Assembly (NCBI GenBank): GCA_945830575.1
Contig: CALZZE010000028.1
Span: 1 to 33,492, forward strand
Source of the DNA: an uncultured Subdoligranulum sp.
GTDB taxonomy: Bacteria > Bacillota > Clostridia > Oscillospirales > Ruminococcaceae
Reading direction: 5' to 3'
Length of the DNA: 33,492 bases
Within the stretch, counting starts at the first letter, position 1. The number at the start of each line of letters is the position of its first letter. The notes under the pieces are model-generated. The model had not been told where the DNA came from, ran no database searches, and worked only from the letters and a program-made list of their open reading frames with translations. The position numbers and the translations under genes were made by a program. Positions 13,896-21,494 of the stretch are shown piece by piece.

Positions 13896-16250
13896 ATGCT
13901 CACACTGCAAAAACCAAGATCCGTCTACTGGCGGGCGTTCTGGCTGTGCTTTCTGGTGGCCGCCGCGCTGTTTCTGCCCCACTGCGTCATCGACGCGGCG
14001 GCGGGGGGCGGCTACTTCCACTACGCCGGGGATTTCAACGACCAGCAGATCAATTTTTACCAGTACGCCAACCAGTTCGTGAAACAGGGCGGCACCTTCA
14101 GCTGGGCCACCGACCTTGGCTCCGGGTTCGTCAATGCCTACTCCTTTTATTTGCTGGGCAGTCCGTTTTTCTGGCTGTCGCTGCTGCTGCCCTCCCGCTG
14201 GATGCCCTGGGCCATGGTGCCGCTGCTCTGCCTCAAATTTGCCGTGGCGGGCGGCGGGGCGTACCTGTGGGCGCGTCGCTGGGTCAAGGGCGAGGACTGG
14301 CAGCTGTTGGCGGCCTGCCTGTACGCCTGCTCCGGCTTTACGGTGTACAACATCTTTTTCAATCATTTTTTGGACGTTGTGGCGCTGTTTCCCTACATGC
14401 TGGCAGCGCTGGACGACGCGGTGCTGGATCACAAATGGGGGCGGTTCCCCTTTTGGGTGGCGCTGAACCTTGTCAACAATTACTTCTTTTTTGCCGGGCA
14501 GGCGGTGTTTCTCATCATTTACTTTGCCTGTATGCTGGCGGGGCGGCGGTACAGGCTGACCGCCCGCACCTTCGGCGCACTGGCCTTTGAAACGCTGCTG
14601 GGCTGTGCGCTGGGCTGCGTGCTGCTGCTGCCCGCAGGGCTGTCGCTGGTGCAGAACCCGCGCACCATCGACCCTTTCAACGGCTACGGGTATCTGGTGT
14701 ACGGCAAGGCCCAGCAGTATGGGGCCATCTTCTACTCGGCGTTCCTCATGCCGGACGCGCCCTATCTCAAGGACATGTTTCAGGAGGGCATCCTCAAACA
14801 CACCAGCATGACCGCATGGCTGCCGGTGGTGGGCGCGGCGGGGGGCATCGCCTTCTGCCGGGGCAGGCGGCGGCATCCCTTTACCTATATAATAAAGGTG
14901 TGCGTGGTCTGCGCCTTTGTGCCGGTGCTCAACAGCCTGTTCTATGCCCTCAATTCCAGCTACTATGCCCGCTGGTACTACATGCCGGTGCTGGTGCTCT
15001 GCGCCGCCACCGCCTCGGCGCTGTCCAATCCGCGGCTGTCCCGGGCGGAACTGCCCCGGGCCATTGGTCTGGTGACGGTCATCACGGCCAGCGCGGCGGC
15101 CTTCGGGCTGGTGCCCAACACCGATGCGGAGGGAACCCTCACACTGGGCGTCACCGAGGAACCGTTGCGGTTCTGGGGCATCTGGGCGGTGAGTATGCTC
15201 AGCGTGGCGCTGTTTGCCCTGCTGTGGTACAAATTCCGTGACCGGCAGCGGTTTGCCGCCCTCCTCACGGCGGCGGTGCTGGCCTTCACGGTGGTGTACG
15301 GCACGGTGCATCTGTCCATCACCAAATACGGCCAGTGGGAGACCGACGGTGACCTCATCGCCGAGACCTACGGCTCGGTGGAGGAGCTGAACAGCCTGCT
15401 GCCGGAGGACGGGTTCTACCGTCTGGACGCCTACGACAGCTACAACAATCTGGGACTGTGGCTGAACAAAAGCTGCATTCAGTTTTTCAATTCCACGGTG
15501 GCCCCCAGCATTCTGGAATTTTACCCCAGCGTGGGCGTCAAACGGGACGTGAACTCCAAGCCCGGGGTGGACAACTACGCGCTGCGGGGCTTGCTGGGGG
15601 TGCGGTTCACGCTGGTGCCGCTGGATTCCGAACAGGACTGGCTGGACGAGAAGGTGCAGGGCTGGAACCGCTTTGGCGAGACCTCTCGCTATGCGGTCTA
15701 CGAAAATGACAACTTTGTGCCGCTGGGCACCGCCTATGACTACTATGTGACGCAGGAGCAGCTGGACACTGTGCCGGAGGATAAGCGGGCCAACGTGCTG
15801 ATGAAAGCGGTGCTGCTGGACGAGAAACAAATTTCGTTGTACGGCGCAAACCTGAAACCGCTGCCGGAGGAGGCGCTGGAACAGCGCACCTACGAGGCCT
15901 ACGCCGCCGACTGTGCCGCCCGGCGGGAGGCCGGTGTGACCGCGTTCACCGCCACCAGAACCGGCTTTACGGCGGTGTGCGGTTATGACCGGGAGATGCT
16001 GGTGCTGTTCCCGGTGCCCTACGATGACGGCTTTTCCGCCACGGTCAACGGCCAGCCCGCCAACATTGAAAAAGTGGACAACGGCCTGATGGCGGTGGCG
16101 GTTCCCGGCGGTGTGCCGGAGGTGTGCGTGGAGTTCACCTACCATACCAAGGGGCTGTCGCTGTCCGCCGCAGTCAGCGCGGCCGCGGCGGCGGTGTACC
16201 TTGTGTACCTGCTGTGGCTGCGCCGCAAACGAAACATTACTTTATTATAA
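13896..16250 (+). CDS. YfhO family membrane protein
   Basis: A 784-aa polytopic protein of the YfhO family, probable GT-C type glycosyltransferases that work on the outer face of the membrane; B. subtilis YfhO glycosylates lipoteichoic acid with the CsbB-made lipid-linked sugar. A first helix (about 13-33) precedes an extracytoplasmic loop with YAGDFNDQQINFYQYANQ, the acidic GT-C-like motif. About 12 more hydrophobic segments run to residue 475, then a soluble region (about 480-750) and one last helix before the basic tail LRRKRN. Start ATG 13896 follows GAGG by 8 nt. tex follows 13 bp downstream. GT2 and GtrA partners occur further right in the window. Confidence 0.85.
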   Translation: MLTLQKPRSVYWRAFWLCFLVAAALFLPHCVIDAAAGGGYFHYAGDFNDQQINFYQYANQFVKQGGTFSWATDLGSGFVNAYSFYLLGSPFFWLSLLLPSRWMPWAMVPLLCLKFAVAGGGAYLWARRWVKGEDWQLLAACLYACSGFTVYNIFFNHFLDVVALFPYMLAALDDAVLDHKWGRFPFWVALNLVNNYFFFAGQAVFLIIYFACMLAGRRYRLTARTFGALAFETLLGCALGCVLLLPAGLSLVQNPRTIDPFNGYGYLVYGKAQQYGAIFYSAFLMPDAPYLKDMFQEGILKHTSMTAWLPVVGAAGGIAFCRGRRRHPFTYIIKVCVVCAFVPVLNSLFYALNSSYYARWYYMPVLVLCAATASALSNPRLSRAELPRAIGLVTVITASAAAFGLVPNTDAEGTLTLGVTEEPLRFWGIWAVSMLSVALFALLWYKFRDRQRFAALLTAAVLAFTVVYGTVHLSITKYGQWETDGDLIAETYGSVEELNSLLPEDGFYRLDAYDSYNNLGLWLNKSCIQFFNSTVAPSILEFYPSVGVKRDVNSKPGVDNYALRGLLGVRFTLVPLDSEQDWLDEKVQGWNRFGETSRYAVYENDNFVPLGTAYDYYVTQEQLDTVPEDKRANVLMKAVLLDEKQISLYGANLKPLPEEALEQRTYEAYAADCAARREAGVTAFTATRTGFTAVCGYDREMLVLFPVPYDDGFSATVNGQPANIEKVDNGLMAVAVPGGVPEVCVEFTYHTKGLSLSAAVSAAAAAVYLVYLLWLRRKRNITLL

Positions 16251-16263
16251 GGAGAAACCATTC

Positions 16264-18438
16264 ATGCAGAACCATGCCGAACAGCTCGCGGCTGAGCTGA
16301 ACCTCAACGTCAAAAACGTACAGGGCGCCATCGACCTCATCGACGCGGGCAACACCATTCCTTTTATTGCCCGCTACCGCAAGGAGGCCACCGGCTCCAT
16401 GGACGATCAGGTGCTGCGCGATCTGGGCGACCGTCTGGAGTACCTGCGGGGCCTTGACAAGCGCAAGGAGGAGGTCACCAAATCCATCACCGAGCAGAAC
16501 GCCATGACCCCCGAGCTGACCGCCGCCATCACCGCCGCCAAAACGCTGGCGGAGGTGGAGGACCTGTACCGCCCCTACAAGCCCAAGCGCAAGACCCGCG
16601 CCAGCATCGCCCGCGCCCGGGGCCTGCAGCCGCTGGCAGAGGCGATTTTGGCACAAAAAGCGGACTTTGACCCGGCCGCCGCCGCGCTGGACTATCTCAA
16701 TGAGGAGGTTCCCGATGCCGACGCCGCGCTGGCGGGCGCGCAGGACATCATCGCGGAAGGCATTTCCGACGATGCCGCCTGCCGGGCGGAGCTGCGCCGG
16801 TACTACAAGGCCTTTGGCCGCATCACCAGCCAGCAGGCCAAAGAGGGGGACAGCGTCTACGCCCAGTATTACGACTACGCCGAGGCGCTGAACAAAATTC
16901 CCGGCCACCGCATCCTTGCGCTGGATCGGGGCGAGCGGGAAGGCTTTTTGAAGGTGTCCATCGAGGTGGACGCCGACCGTGCCGCCGGCATCGTGGCGTG
17001 GATGTTCGCCCGCAAAAAGACCGGCGGGGCCAGCGCGCTGCTGGTGGAGGCCGCCGCGCAGGACGCCTACGCCCGGCTCATCCATCCCAGTCTGGAAAAC
17101 GAGCTGCGCACCGCCCTCACCGACATGGCCGCCGAGGGGGCCATCAAGGTCTTTGGCGACAACCTGCGCCAGCTTCTTTTGCAGCCGCCCATCCGCGGCA
17201 AGGTGGTCATGGGGCTGGACCCCGGCTACCGCATGGGCTGCAAGGTGGCGGTGGTGGACGCCACCGGCAAGGTGCTGGATACCAACGTGGTCTACCCGGT
17301 GCCGGAGTTCAAGCGGGTGGCGCAGGCCAAGACCATTATCAAAGGAATGATTCTGAAAAACGGCGTGGAGCTGCTGGCCATCGGCAACGGCACCGCGGGC
17401 CACGAAACCGAGGAATTTGCCGCCGAGGTCATCAAGGAGCTTACCGCCGAGAAGGGCCTGCATTTGCAGTACATGGTGGTCAGCGAGGCGGGGGCCTCGG
17501 TGTATTCCGCCTCCAAGCTGGCGGCGGAGGAGTTCCCCCAGTTTGACGTCAACCTGCGCAGCGCGGTGTCCATTGCCCGCCGGTTGCAGGACCCGCTGGC
17601 CGAGCTGGTCAAAATCGACCCCAAGGCGGTGGGCGTGGGCCAGTACCAGCACGACATGCCCCAGAAACGGCTGAACGAAACGCTGGACGGCGTGGTGGAA
17701 AGCTGCGTCAACTCGGTGGGCGTGGATCTGAACACCGCCTCCGCGCCGCTGCTGGCCCGGGTGGCGGGCGTTACCAAGGCCACCGCCAAGAACATCGTGG
17801 CCCGCCGGGAGGAGGAGGGCGCCTTCACCTCCCGCGCCCAGCTGAAAAAGGTGAAGGGTCTCGGCCCCAAGGCCTTTGAGCAGTGCGCCGGATTCCTGCG
17901 CCTGCCCGAGGCGAAGAACCGTCTGGACGCCACCGCCGTCCACCCGGAGAGCTACCCCGCCGCCAAGGCCCTGCTGGAGGCCTGCGGCTACTCCACCGCC
18001 GACATCGGCACCCCCGCGCTGGCGGGCCTGCCGGAGCAGGTGAAGCGGCAGCGCAAGACGCTGTGCCAGACGCTGGAAATTGGCGAACCCACGCTGCTGG
18101 ACATTGTCTCCGAGTTGTGTAAGCCCGGCCGCGATGTGCGCGACAGCCTGCCCAAGCCCCAGCTGCGCAGCGATGTGATGGGCATGGAGGACCTGAAACC
18201 CGGCATGGTGCTCACCGGCACGGTGCGCAACGTCATCGATTTCGGCGCGTTTGTGGATATCGGCGTGCATCAGGACGGCCTTGTGCACATTTCCCAGATC
18301 ACCAACCGCTACATCAAGCACCCCGGCGAGGTTCTGAAGGTGGGGGACATCGTGCAGGTCAAGATATTGGGGGTGGATGTGCCCAAAAAGCGCATCAGCC
18401 TCACCATGAAGGGGCTGGAGCAGGCCGCCGCAAAGTAA
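16264..18438 (+). CDS. tex: Tex family RNA-binding transcription accessory protein
   Basis: A 724-aa protein with the full Tex architecture: helical N-terminal domain with GNTIPFIARYRKEATG (about 30-45), YqgF/RNase H-like domain from about 313 (VMGLDPGYRMGCKVAVVDA), helix-hairpin-helix repeats at about 490-545 (ARVAGVTKATAKNIVARR, LKKVKGLGPKAFEQCAGFL) and a C-terminal S1 domain at about 645-720 (VIDFGAFVDIGVHQDGLVHI). Tex binds nucleic acid and affects transcription elongation and stress tolerance in other bacteria. ATG 16264 is preceded by AAGGAG. No terminator is evident after it. Confidence 0.95.
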   Translation: MQNHAEQLAAELNLNVKNVQGAIDLIDAGNTIPFIARYRKEATGSMDDQVLRDLGDRLEYLRGLDKRKEEVTKSITEQNAMTPELTAAITAAKTLAEVEDLYRPYKPKRKTRASIARARGLQPLAEAILAQKADFDPAAAALDYLNEEVPDADAALAGAQDIIAEGISDDAACRAELRRYYKAFGRITSQQAKEGDSVYAQYYDYAEALNKIPGHRILALDRGEREGFLKVSIEVDADRAAGIVAWMFARKKTGGASALLVEAAAQDAYARLIHPSLENELRTALTDMAAEGAIKVFGDNLRQLLLQPPIRGKVVMGLDPGYRMGCKVAVVDATGKVLDTNVVYPVPEFKRVAQAKTIIKGMILKNGVELLAIGNGTAGHETEEFAAEVIKELTAEKGLHLQYMVVSEAGASVYSASKLAAEEFPQFDVNLRSAVSIARRLQDPLAELVKIDPKAVGVGQYQHDMPQKRLNETLDGVVESCVNSVGVDLNTASAPLLARVAGVTKATAKNIVARREEEGAFTSRAQLKKVKGLGPKAFEQCAGFLRLPEAKNRLDATAVHPESYPAAKALLEACGYSTADIGTPALAGLPEQVKRQRKTLCQTLEIGEPTLLDIVSELCKPGRDVRDSLPKPQLRSDVMGMEDLKPGMVLTGTVRNVIDFGAFVDIGVHQDGLVHISQITNRYIKHPGEVLKVGDIVQVKILGVDVPKKRISLTMKGLEQAAAK

Positions 18439-18520
18439 AATTCCGGTAAAAATATAGAAAAATGTTGTGCATCATTCGCGTACAACACAGTGTACAAAAC
18501 GGGAAAAAGGCTCAAAATCC

Positions 18521-18569
18521 CATAAAATGATACAGAAAACATAAAATTGGATTTCTGAAAACATAAAAT
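18521..18569 (+). repeat. three direct copies of CATAAAAT
   Basis: CATAAAAT at 18521-18528, 18540-18547 and 18562-18569, steps of 19 and 22 bp. The last two extend to the 13-mer GAAAACATAAAAT, 22 bp apart. Near-helical phasing suggests protein binding or DNA bending; function unknown. Confidence 0.45.
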
Positions 18570-18585
18570 CGGTGAAAGGAATCGG

Positions 18586-18610
18586 TTTCACAAGGCCCTG
18601 ACTTGTGAAA
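18586..18610. repeat. 9-bp inverted repeat
   Basis: TTTCACAAG (18586-18594) and CTTGTGAAA (18602-18610) with a 7-nt loop. On the plus strand A's follow it, not T's, so it does not look like a terminator for tex. Confidence 0.45.
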
Positions 18611-18705
18611 AAACACAAATCGACAAATGAATGATTGATGCTTTTGTGCAAACCGTGGGAAAATCCGGATTTGTGCATTTTAGCCAAACGAAGCGGCCAT
18701 AATTA

Positions 18706-18714
18706 TGCTATAAT
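18706..18714 (+). promoter_or_regulatory. extended -10 promoter of the HPr-like gene
   Basis: TG-C-TATAAT (18706-18714), an extended -10 with a perfect hexamer; no good -35 is seen at 17 bp. It predicts a transcript start near 18721 and a leader of about 94 nt. Confidence 0.65.
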
Positions 18715-18721
18715 GCACAAT

Positions 18722-18789
18722 GTAAGGAGGACGCGAGGACAAAAGGTCCCGGCTCCTTACCGGCACCGTGAAAAGGGAAAGCACGGTGC
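18722..18789 (+). promoter_or_regulatory. structured 5' leader (two hairpins)
   Basis: Two perfect 8-bp stems lie between the predicted start of transcription and the gene. The first pairs GTAAGGAG (18722-18729) with CTCCTTAC (18753-18760) and encloses a smaller GGAC/GTCC stem (18737-18740, 18746-18749, loop AAAAG). The second pairs GCACCGTG (18763-18770) with CACGGTGC (18782-18789) around a purine-rich 11-nt loop. The true ribosome site AGGAGG (18804-18809) is 14 nt beyond. The first stem contains an AAGGAG copy of that site. I do not recognise a known riboswitch or protein-binding leader. Confidence 0.5.
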
Positions 18790-18814
18790 GATGCAACAAG
18801 CGTAGGAGGTCATT

Positions 18815-19039
18815 ATGATGGTAAGACAAGTCAAGGTTTCCAATTTCACCGAAGTGAAGGGGATCGTGTCTGCCGCCGCCAAGTGCTGTAACGAAGTCGG
18901 TGTGCATGACATGAAGGGCAGCATCGCCGATGCAAAGAGCATCCTGGGAATGATGAGCCTGGATTACAGCCGCCCCGTCAAGATCGTCTGCGAGGACGAG
19001 CGCGATCTCAATCGCGTTGTGAATGCGATGAAACAGTAA
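18815..19039 (+). CDS. HPr-like protein lacking the phosphorylatable His
   Basis: A 74-aa protein resembling the HPr/Crh fold. The part around the regulatory serine is well kept: AKSILGMMSL (40-49), with S42 at the place of HPr Ser46. The region that in HPr carries GxHARPA and the phosphorelay His15 is shortened and reads NFTEVKGIVSAAAK, with no His. It therefore should not pass phosphate in the PTS; a regulatory role like Crh, via Ser phosphorylation, is inference. ATG 18815 and ATG 18818 are both served by AGGAGG. It is a single gene with its own promoter, structured leader and strong terminator. Confidence 0.75.
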   Translation: MMVRQVKVSNFTEVKGIVSAAAKCCNEVGVHDMKGSIADAKSILGMMSLDYSRPVKIVCEDERDLNRVVNAMKQ

Positions 19040-19055
19040 ACTGACAAAACAAACC

Positions 19056-19091
19056 GCCCCCGGCGCTGCTGCGCCGGGGGCAACTTTTTTT
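19056..19091 (+). terminator. intrinsic terminator of the HPr-like gene
   Basis: An 11-bp GC stem (19056-19066 with 19071-19081), TGCT loop, then AAC and seven T's (19085-19091). It starts 16 bp after the stop codon. Confidence 0.9.
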
Positions 19092-19099
19092 ATGTACGG

Positions 19100-19636
19100 T
19101 CAGAACGGGTGCACGGCACAGGGCAGCTCACTGCCGTCGGCGCCGTAGAACCGGGTGTTTTCGCCGCCCACCCAGGCCAGCGGGAGGGCGGGGTCATGCT
19201 CCATGCCGGTGCCGTCCGCCATCTCGATGCGCGCCACGCCGGTGCCGGAGAAATACGCCACGCCGGAATACCCTTCTACCGTAAGGCCCTCCACCGTGCC
19301 GGGGAAGGCGTTGGGCGTGCTGCCCCGGAAAAACCAGCCAAAGGCGAACTTTCTGTCCAGCCCGTCACCATACAGACCGGTGCGGTCCACATACACCATG
19401 GCTTTTGCGCCGTTGTCCGGGTCATTGGGGTCGTAAAATACCAGCGCCTGCATACGGTTGCCCTCGCTGGACTGGCAGACAAATCCGTCCGGGACGACGC
19501 CTCCGCGGGCGTCCTTCTCGACCTTGTCCCGCATCGCGCCAACGTCGCCGCTCACCCACATGCCGATGGCCAGGGCCAGCACACAGCCGATCATTACCGT
19601 GAGGATGCGTGCGGTCGTTTCTGCTTTGCTGCGCAT
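19100..19636 (-). CDS. hypothetical protein with one N-terminal membrane anchor
   Basis: A 178-aa protein of unknown function. Residues about 10-29 (ILTVMIGCVLALAIGMWVSG) form a membrane anchor or uncleaved signal after a short basic start, and the rest is a small polar domain probably outside the cell, rich in Gly and aromatic residues with few Cys. No family is recognised. AAGGAG lies 8 nt before ATG 19636 and a good promoter sits at 19671-19699. Its 3' end lies 9 bp from the T-run of the facing HPr terminator. Confidence 0.7.
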   Translation of the reverse strand: MRSKAETTARILTVMIGCVLALAIGMWVSGDVGAMRDKVEKDARGGVVPDGFVCQSSEGNRMQALVFYDPNDPDNGAKAMVYVDRTGLYGDGLDRKFAFGWFFRGSTPNAFPGTVEGLTVEGYSGVAYFSGTGVARIEMADGTGMEHDPALPLAWVGGENTRFYGADGSELPCAVHPF

Positions 19637-19670
19637 GTTTTGTTCTCCTTTGCTCGGTCATATTTTATAC

Positions 19671-19699
19671 AGTATAGCAAACCGCCGTTCAAATTGCAA
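19671..19699 (-). promoter_or_regulatory. promoter of the membrane-anchored hypothetical
   Basis: -35 TTGCAA (19694-19699), 17-bp spacer, extended -10 TG-C-TATACT with TATACT as rc of 19671-19676. Back-to-back with the promoter at 19709-19737. Confidence 0.7.
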
Positions 19700-19708
19700 T
19701 GGATTTTG

Positions 19709-19737
19709 TTGCATTTTGGGCCAACCTCCTGTATAAT
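19709..19737 (+). promoter_or_regulatory. promoter of the glycan/housekeeping operon
   Basis: -35 TTGCAT (19709-19714), 17-bp spacer, perfect -10 TATAAT (19732-19737). It is the only clear promoter I see before the long run of genes ending at the terminator near 32049. Confidence 0.7.
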
Positions 19738-19773
19738 GTAAATTGTATTATTATGAGGATGGGGGACTATGCC

Positions 19774-20703
19774 ATGGCAAACGAACTTCTGGTAGGCAGC
19801 ACCGGTTTTGTGGGCGGCAATCTGCTGGCCTCCCACGATTTTTCCGCGGCGTGCCATTCCAGCGACATTGCGGACCACTTCGGCACCCGGCCCGACCTTT
19901 GCGTCTACGCGGGGGTGCCCGCCGCCATGTTTCTCGCCAACGCCGACCCGGAGGCAGACCTGGCCGTCATGGCCGCCGCACGGGAAAATCTGCGCGGCAT
20001 CGCGCCCCGGTGTCTGGTGCTCATCTCCACCATCGCCGTCTATGCGGACAGCCGCGGCAGGGACGAGGAAAGCCCCATGGACTCCGAAAACCTGCCTGCC
20101 TACGGCAAAAACCGCCTGCAGCTGGAGCGCTGGGTGCGGGAAGACCATCCCGATGCGCTGATTGTGCGCCTGCCCGCGCTGTACGGCAGGGGTCTGAAAA
20201 AGAACTTCCTCTATGACCTGCACACCATCACCCCCGCCATGCTGCGGCCGGAAAAATATGACGAACTGTCAACAAAAAGTGAGCTGGTGAAAGCCGCGTA
20301 CAGCCCCGCCGGCAACGGCTTTTACAAGCTGAACGGCACAGTGGACGCCGCCGCGCTGCGGGCGTGGTTTGCCGCTGCCGACTTCAACGCGCTGGCCTTC
20401 ACGGATTCCCGCAGCCGCTACCAGTTCTACCATCTGGGCCGCCTGTGGCGGGACATTTCCTCCGCGCTGGACGCCGGGCTGACCCTCCTCAACCTGACCA
20501 CGCCGCCGCTCACCGCCGCCGCGGTGTATGAGGCGGTCACAGGAAAGACCGGCTGGAAAAACGAACTGGCGAAGGCTCCCTTTGCTTATGACCTGCGCAG
20601 CCGCTTTGCCGGCGTGCTGACGCCCGGCGCACAGGATTACCTGTGCAGCGAGCAGCAGGAATTGGACGATATTGTGCAATTTATGAAGGATTGGAGGGAC
20701 TGA
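19774..20703 (+). CDS. NAD-dependent epimerase/dehydratase-like (extended SDR)
   Basis: A 309-aa protein with an N-terminal Rossmann fold of the extended short-chain dehydrogenase type. The nucleotide loop is GSTGFVG (8-14) and the active-site strand is LISTIAVY with the Ser/Thr. The catalytic YxxxK appears as Y110-G-K-N-R114, an Arg for Lys change. It is likely to act on a nucleotide-activated sugar, given the neighbouring glycosyltransferases; reaction and substrate are unknown. An upstream in-frame ATG (19759) lacks ribosome-site spacing and the open frame further up precedes the promoter, so ATG 19774 is preferred. First gene of the operon; the isomerase follows 2 bp later. Confidence 0.8.
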   Translation: MANELLVGSTGFVGGNLLASHDFSAACHSSDIADHFGTRPDLCVYAGVPAAMFLANADPEADLAVMAAARENLRGIAPRCLVLISTIAVYADSRGRDEESPMDSENLPAYGKNRLQLERWVREDHPDALIVRLPALYGRGLKKNFLYDLHTITPAMLRPEKYDELSTKSELVKAAYSPAGNGFYKLNGTVDAAALRAWFAAADFNALAFTDSRSRYQFYHLGRLWRDISSALDAGLTLLNLTTPPLTAAAVYEAVTGKTGWKNELAKAPFAYDLRSRFAGVLTPGAQDYLCSEQQELDDIVQFMKDWRD

Positions 20704-20705
20704 CC

Positions 20706-21494
20706 ATGGGCGAGATCCGTCTGGCAGTCAGCAACATTGCGTGGGAAAAAGCGGACGATGAGGCGGTGTACGCCGCCATGCAGCAGGCGGGCTTCACCGG
20801 GCTGGAGCTGGCCCCCACCCGCATTTTCCCCGACCGACCCTATGAACAGCTCACCTCCGCCGCGCTGTTCGGCGGGTATCTGAAAAACCGCTGGGGGCTT
20901 TCGGTGCCCAGCATCCAGAGCATCTGGTACGGCCGCTCCGGCTCCATTTTTGACCCCTCCGACCGGGAAAGCCTGCTGGACTACACCGCGCAGGCTTACC
21001 AGTTTGCCCACGCGCTGAACTGCCCCTCGCTGGTGTTCGGCTGCCCCCGCAACCGGCAGCTGCCTGAGGACACCGACCCGGGGCAGGCAGACCTCTTTTT
21101 CAGCCGGGCGGGGGAGCTGGCGGCCCGGTACGGGGTGCGCCTTGCCATCGAGGCCAACCCGCCCTGCTACACCAACTTTCTCAACGGCACCGCCGAGGCC
21201 TTTGCGCTGGTCAAGCGGCTGAACAACCCCGGCCTTGCGGTGAATCTGGACCTGTCCACCATGCTGGCGCAGGGTGAAAAGCTGACGGATTTTCTGGATG
21301 ACCTGCCATGGGTCAGCCACGTACATATCAGTGAACCGGGACTGGCCCCCATCACCAAACGCCCCGAGCACAGACAGCTGGCGCTGCTGCTGGGCGCGGT
21401 GGGCTACAAGGGGTACGTTTCGGTGGAGATGGGCCGCACCGACCGGGAGACCGTTCTGCGTATCATCGACTATATTGCGGAGGTGTTCGCATGA
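20706..21494 (+). CDS. sugar phosphate isomerase/epimerase (TIM barrel)
   Basis: A 262-aa protein of the xylose-isomerase-like TIM-barrel superfamily (AP_endonuc_2), whose members isomerise or epimerise sugars with a bound metal. Visible elements are AGFTGLELAPTRIFPDRPYE near the N-terminus, LAIEANPP in the barrel centre, NLDLSTMLAQGE, VSHVHISEPG and the final strand YVSVEMGRT; the E, D, H and E in these segments are the expected metal ligands. ATG 20706 follows GGAGGG. It overlaps the next gene by ATGA, implying translational coupling to the GT2, so it probably supplies or modifies a sugar for surface glycan synthesis. Confidence 0.8.
   Translation: MGEIRLAVSNIAWEKADDEAVYAAMQQAGFTGLELAPTRIFPDRPYEQLTSAALFGGYLKNRWGLSVPSIQSIWYGRSGSIFDPSDRESLLDYTAQAYQFAHALNCPSLVFGCPRNRQLPEDTDPGQADLFFSRAGELAARYGVRLAIEANPPCYTNFLNGTAEAFALVKRLNNPGLAVNLDLSTMLAQGEKLTDFLDDLPWVSHVHISEPGLAPITKRPEHRQLALLLGAVGYKGYVSVEMGRTDRETVLRIIDYIAEVFA

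Larger units (their letters stand above)
18439..18705. other. AT-rich gap without a convincing gene
   Basis: About 270 bp between tex and the HPr-like promoter, clearly more AT-rich than the rest of the window. It contains three TTGTGCA copies, three CATAAAAT copies and a 9-bp inverted repeat (18586-18594 with 18602-18610), all listed separately. Short open frames on the minus strand (for example 18472-18687) lack ribosome sites and normal codon use, so I do not call a gene. Confidence 0.6.
18465..18720. repeat. four copies of TTGTGCA upstream of the HPr-like gene
   Basis: TTGTGCA occurs at 18465-18471, 18644-18650 and 18671-18677, and inverted (TGCACAA) at 18714-18720. The last two extend to a 9-bp inverted repeat TTGTGCATT / AATGCACAA (18671-18679, 18712-18720) that brackets the promoter. 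This is a candidate operator for an unknown regulator. Confidence 0.5.

Noticed and set aside
13815-16145. Very long open frame on the minus strand continuing upstream of yfbR
   Set aside because: It is antisense to the YfhO gene, His/Gln/Arg-rich as expected from GC-rich shadow frames, and yfbR has its own start, ribosome site and promoter.
16237-18321. Long minus-strand frame opposite tex
   Set aside because: Shadow frame of a clearly conserved gene; Gly/His/Leu-rich with no motif.
18586-18610. Hairpin considered as a terminator for tex
   Set aside because: A's, not T's, follow on the plus strand, and it is about 150 bp after the stop codon.
18472-18687. Minus-strand small open frame in the AT-rich gap
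   Set aside because: No ribosome site, no motif, and it overlaps the repeat elements; likely a chance frame.
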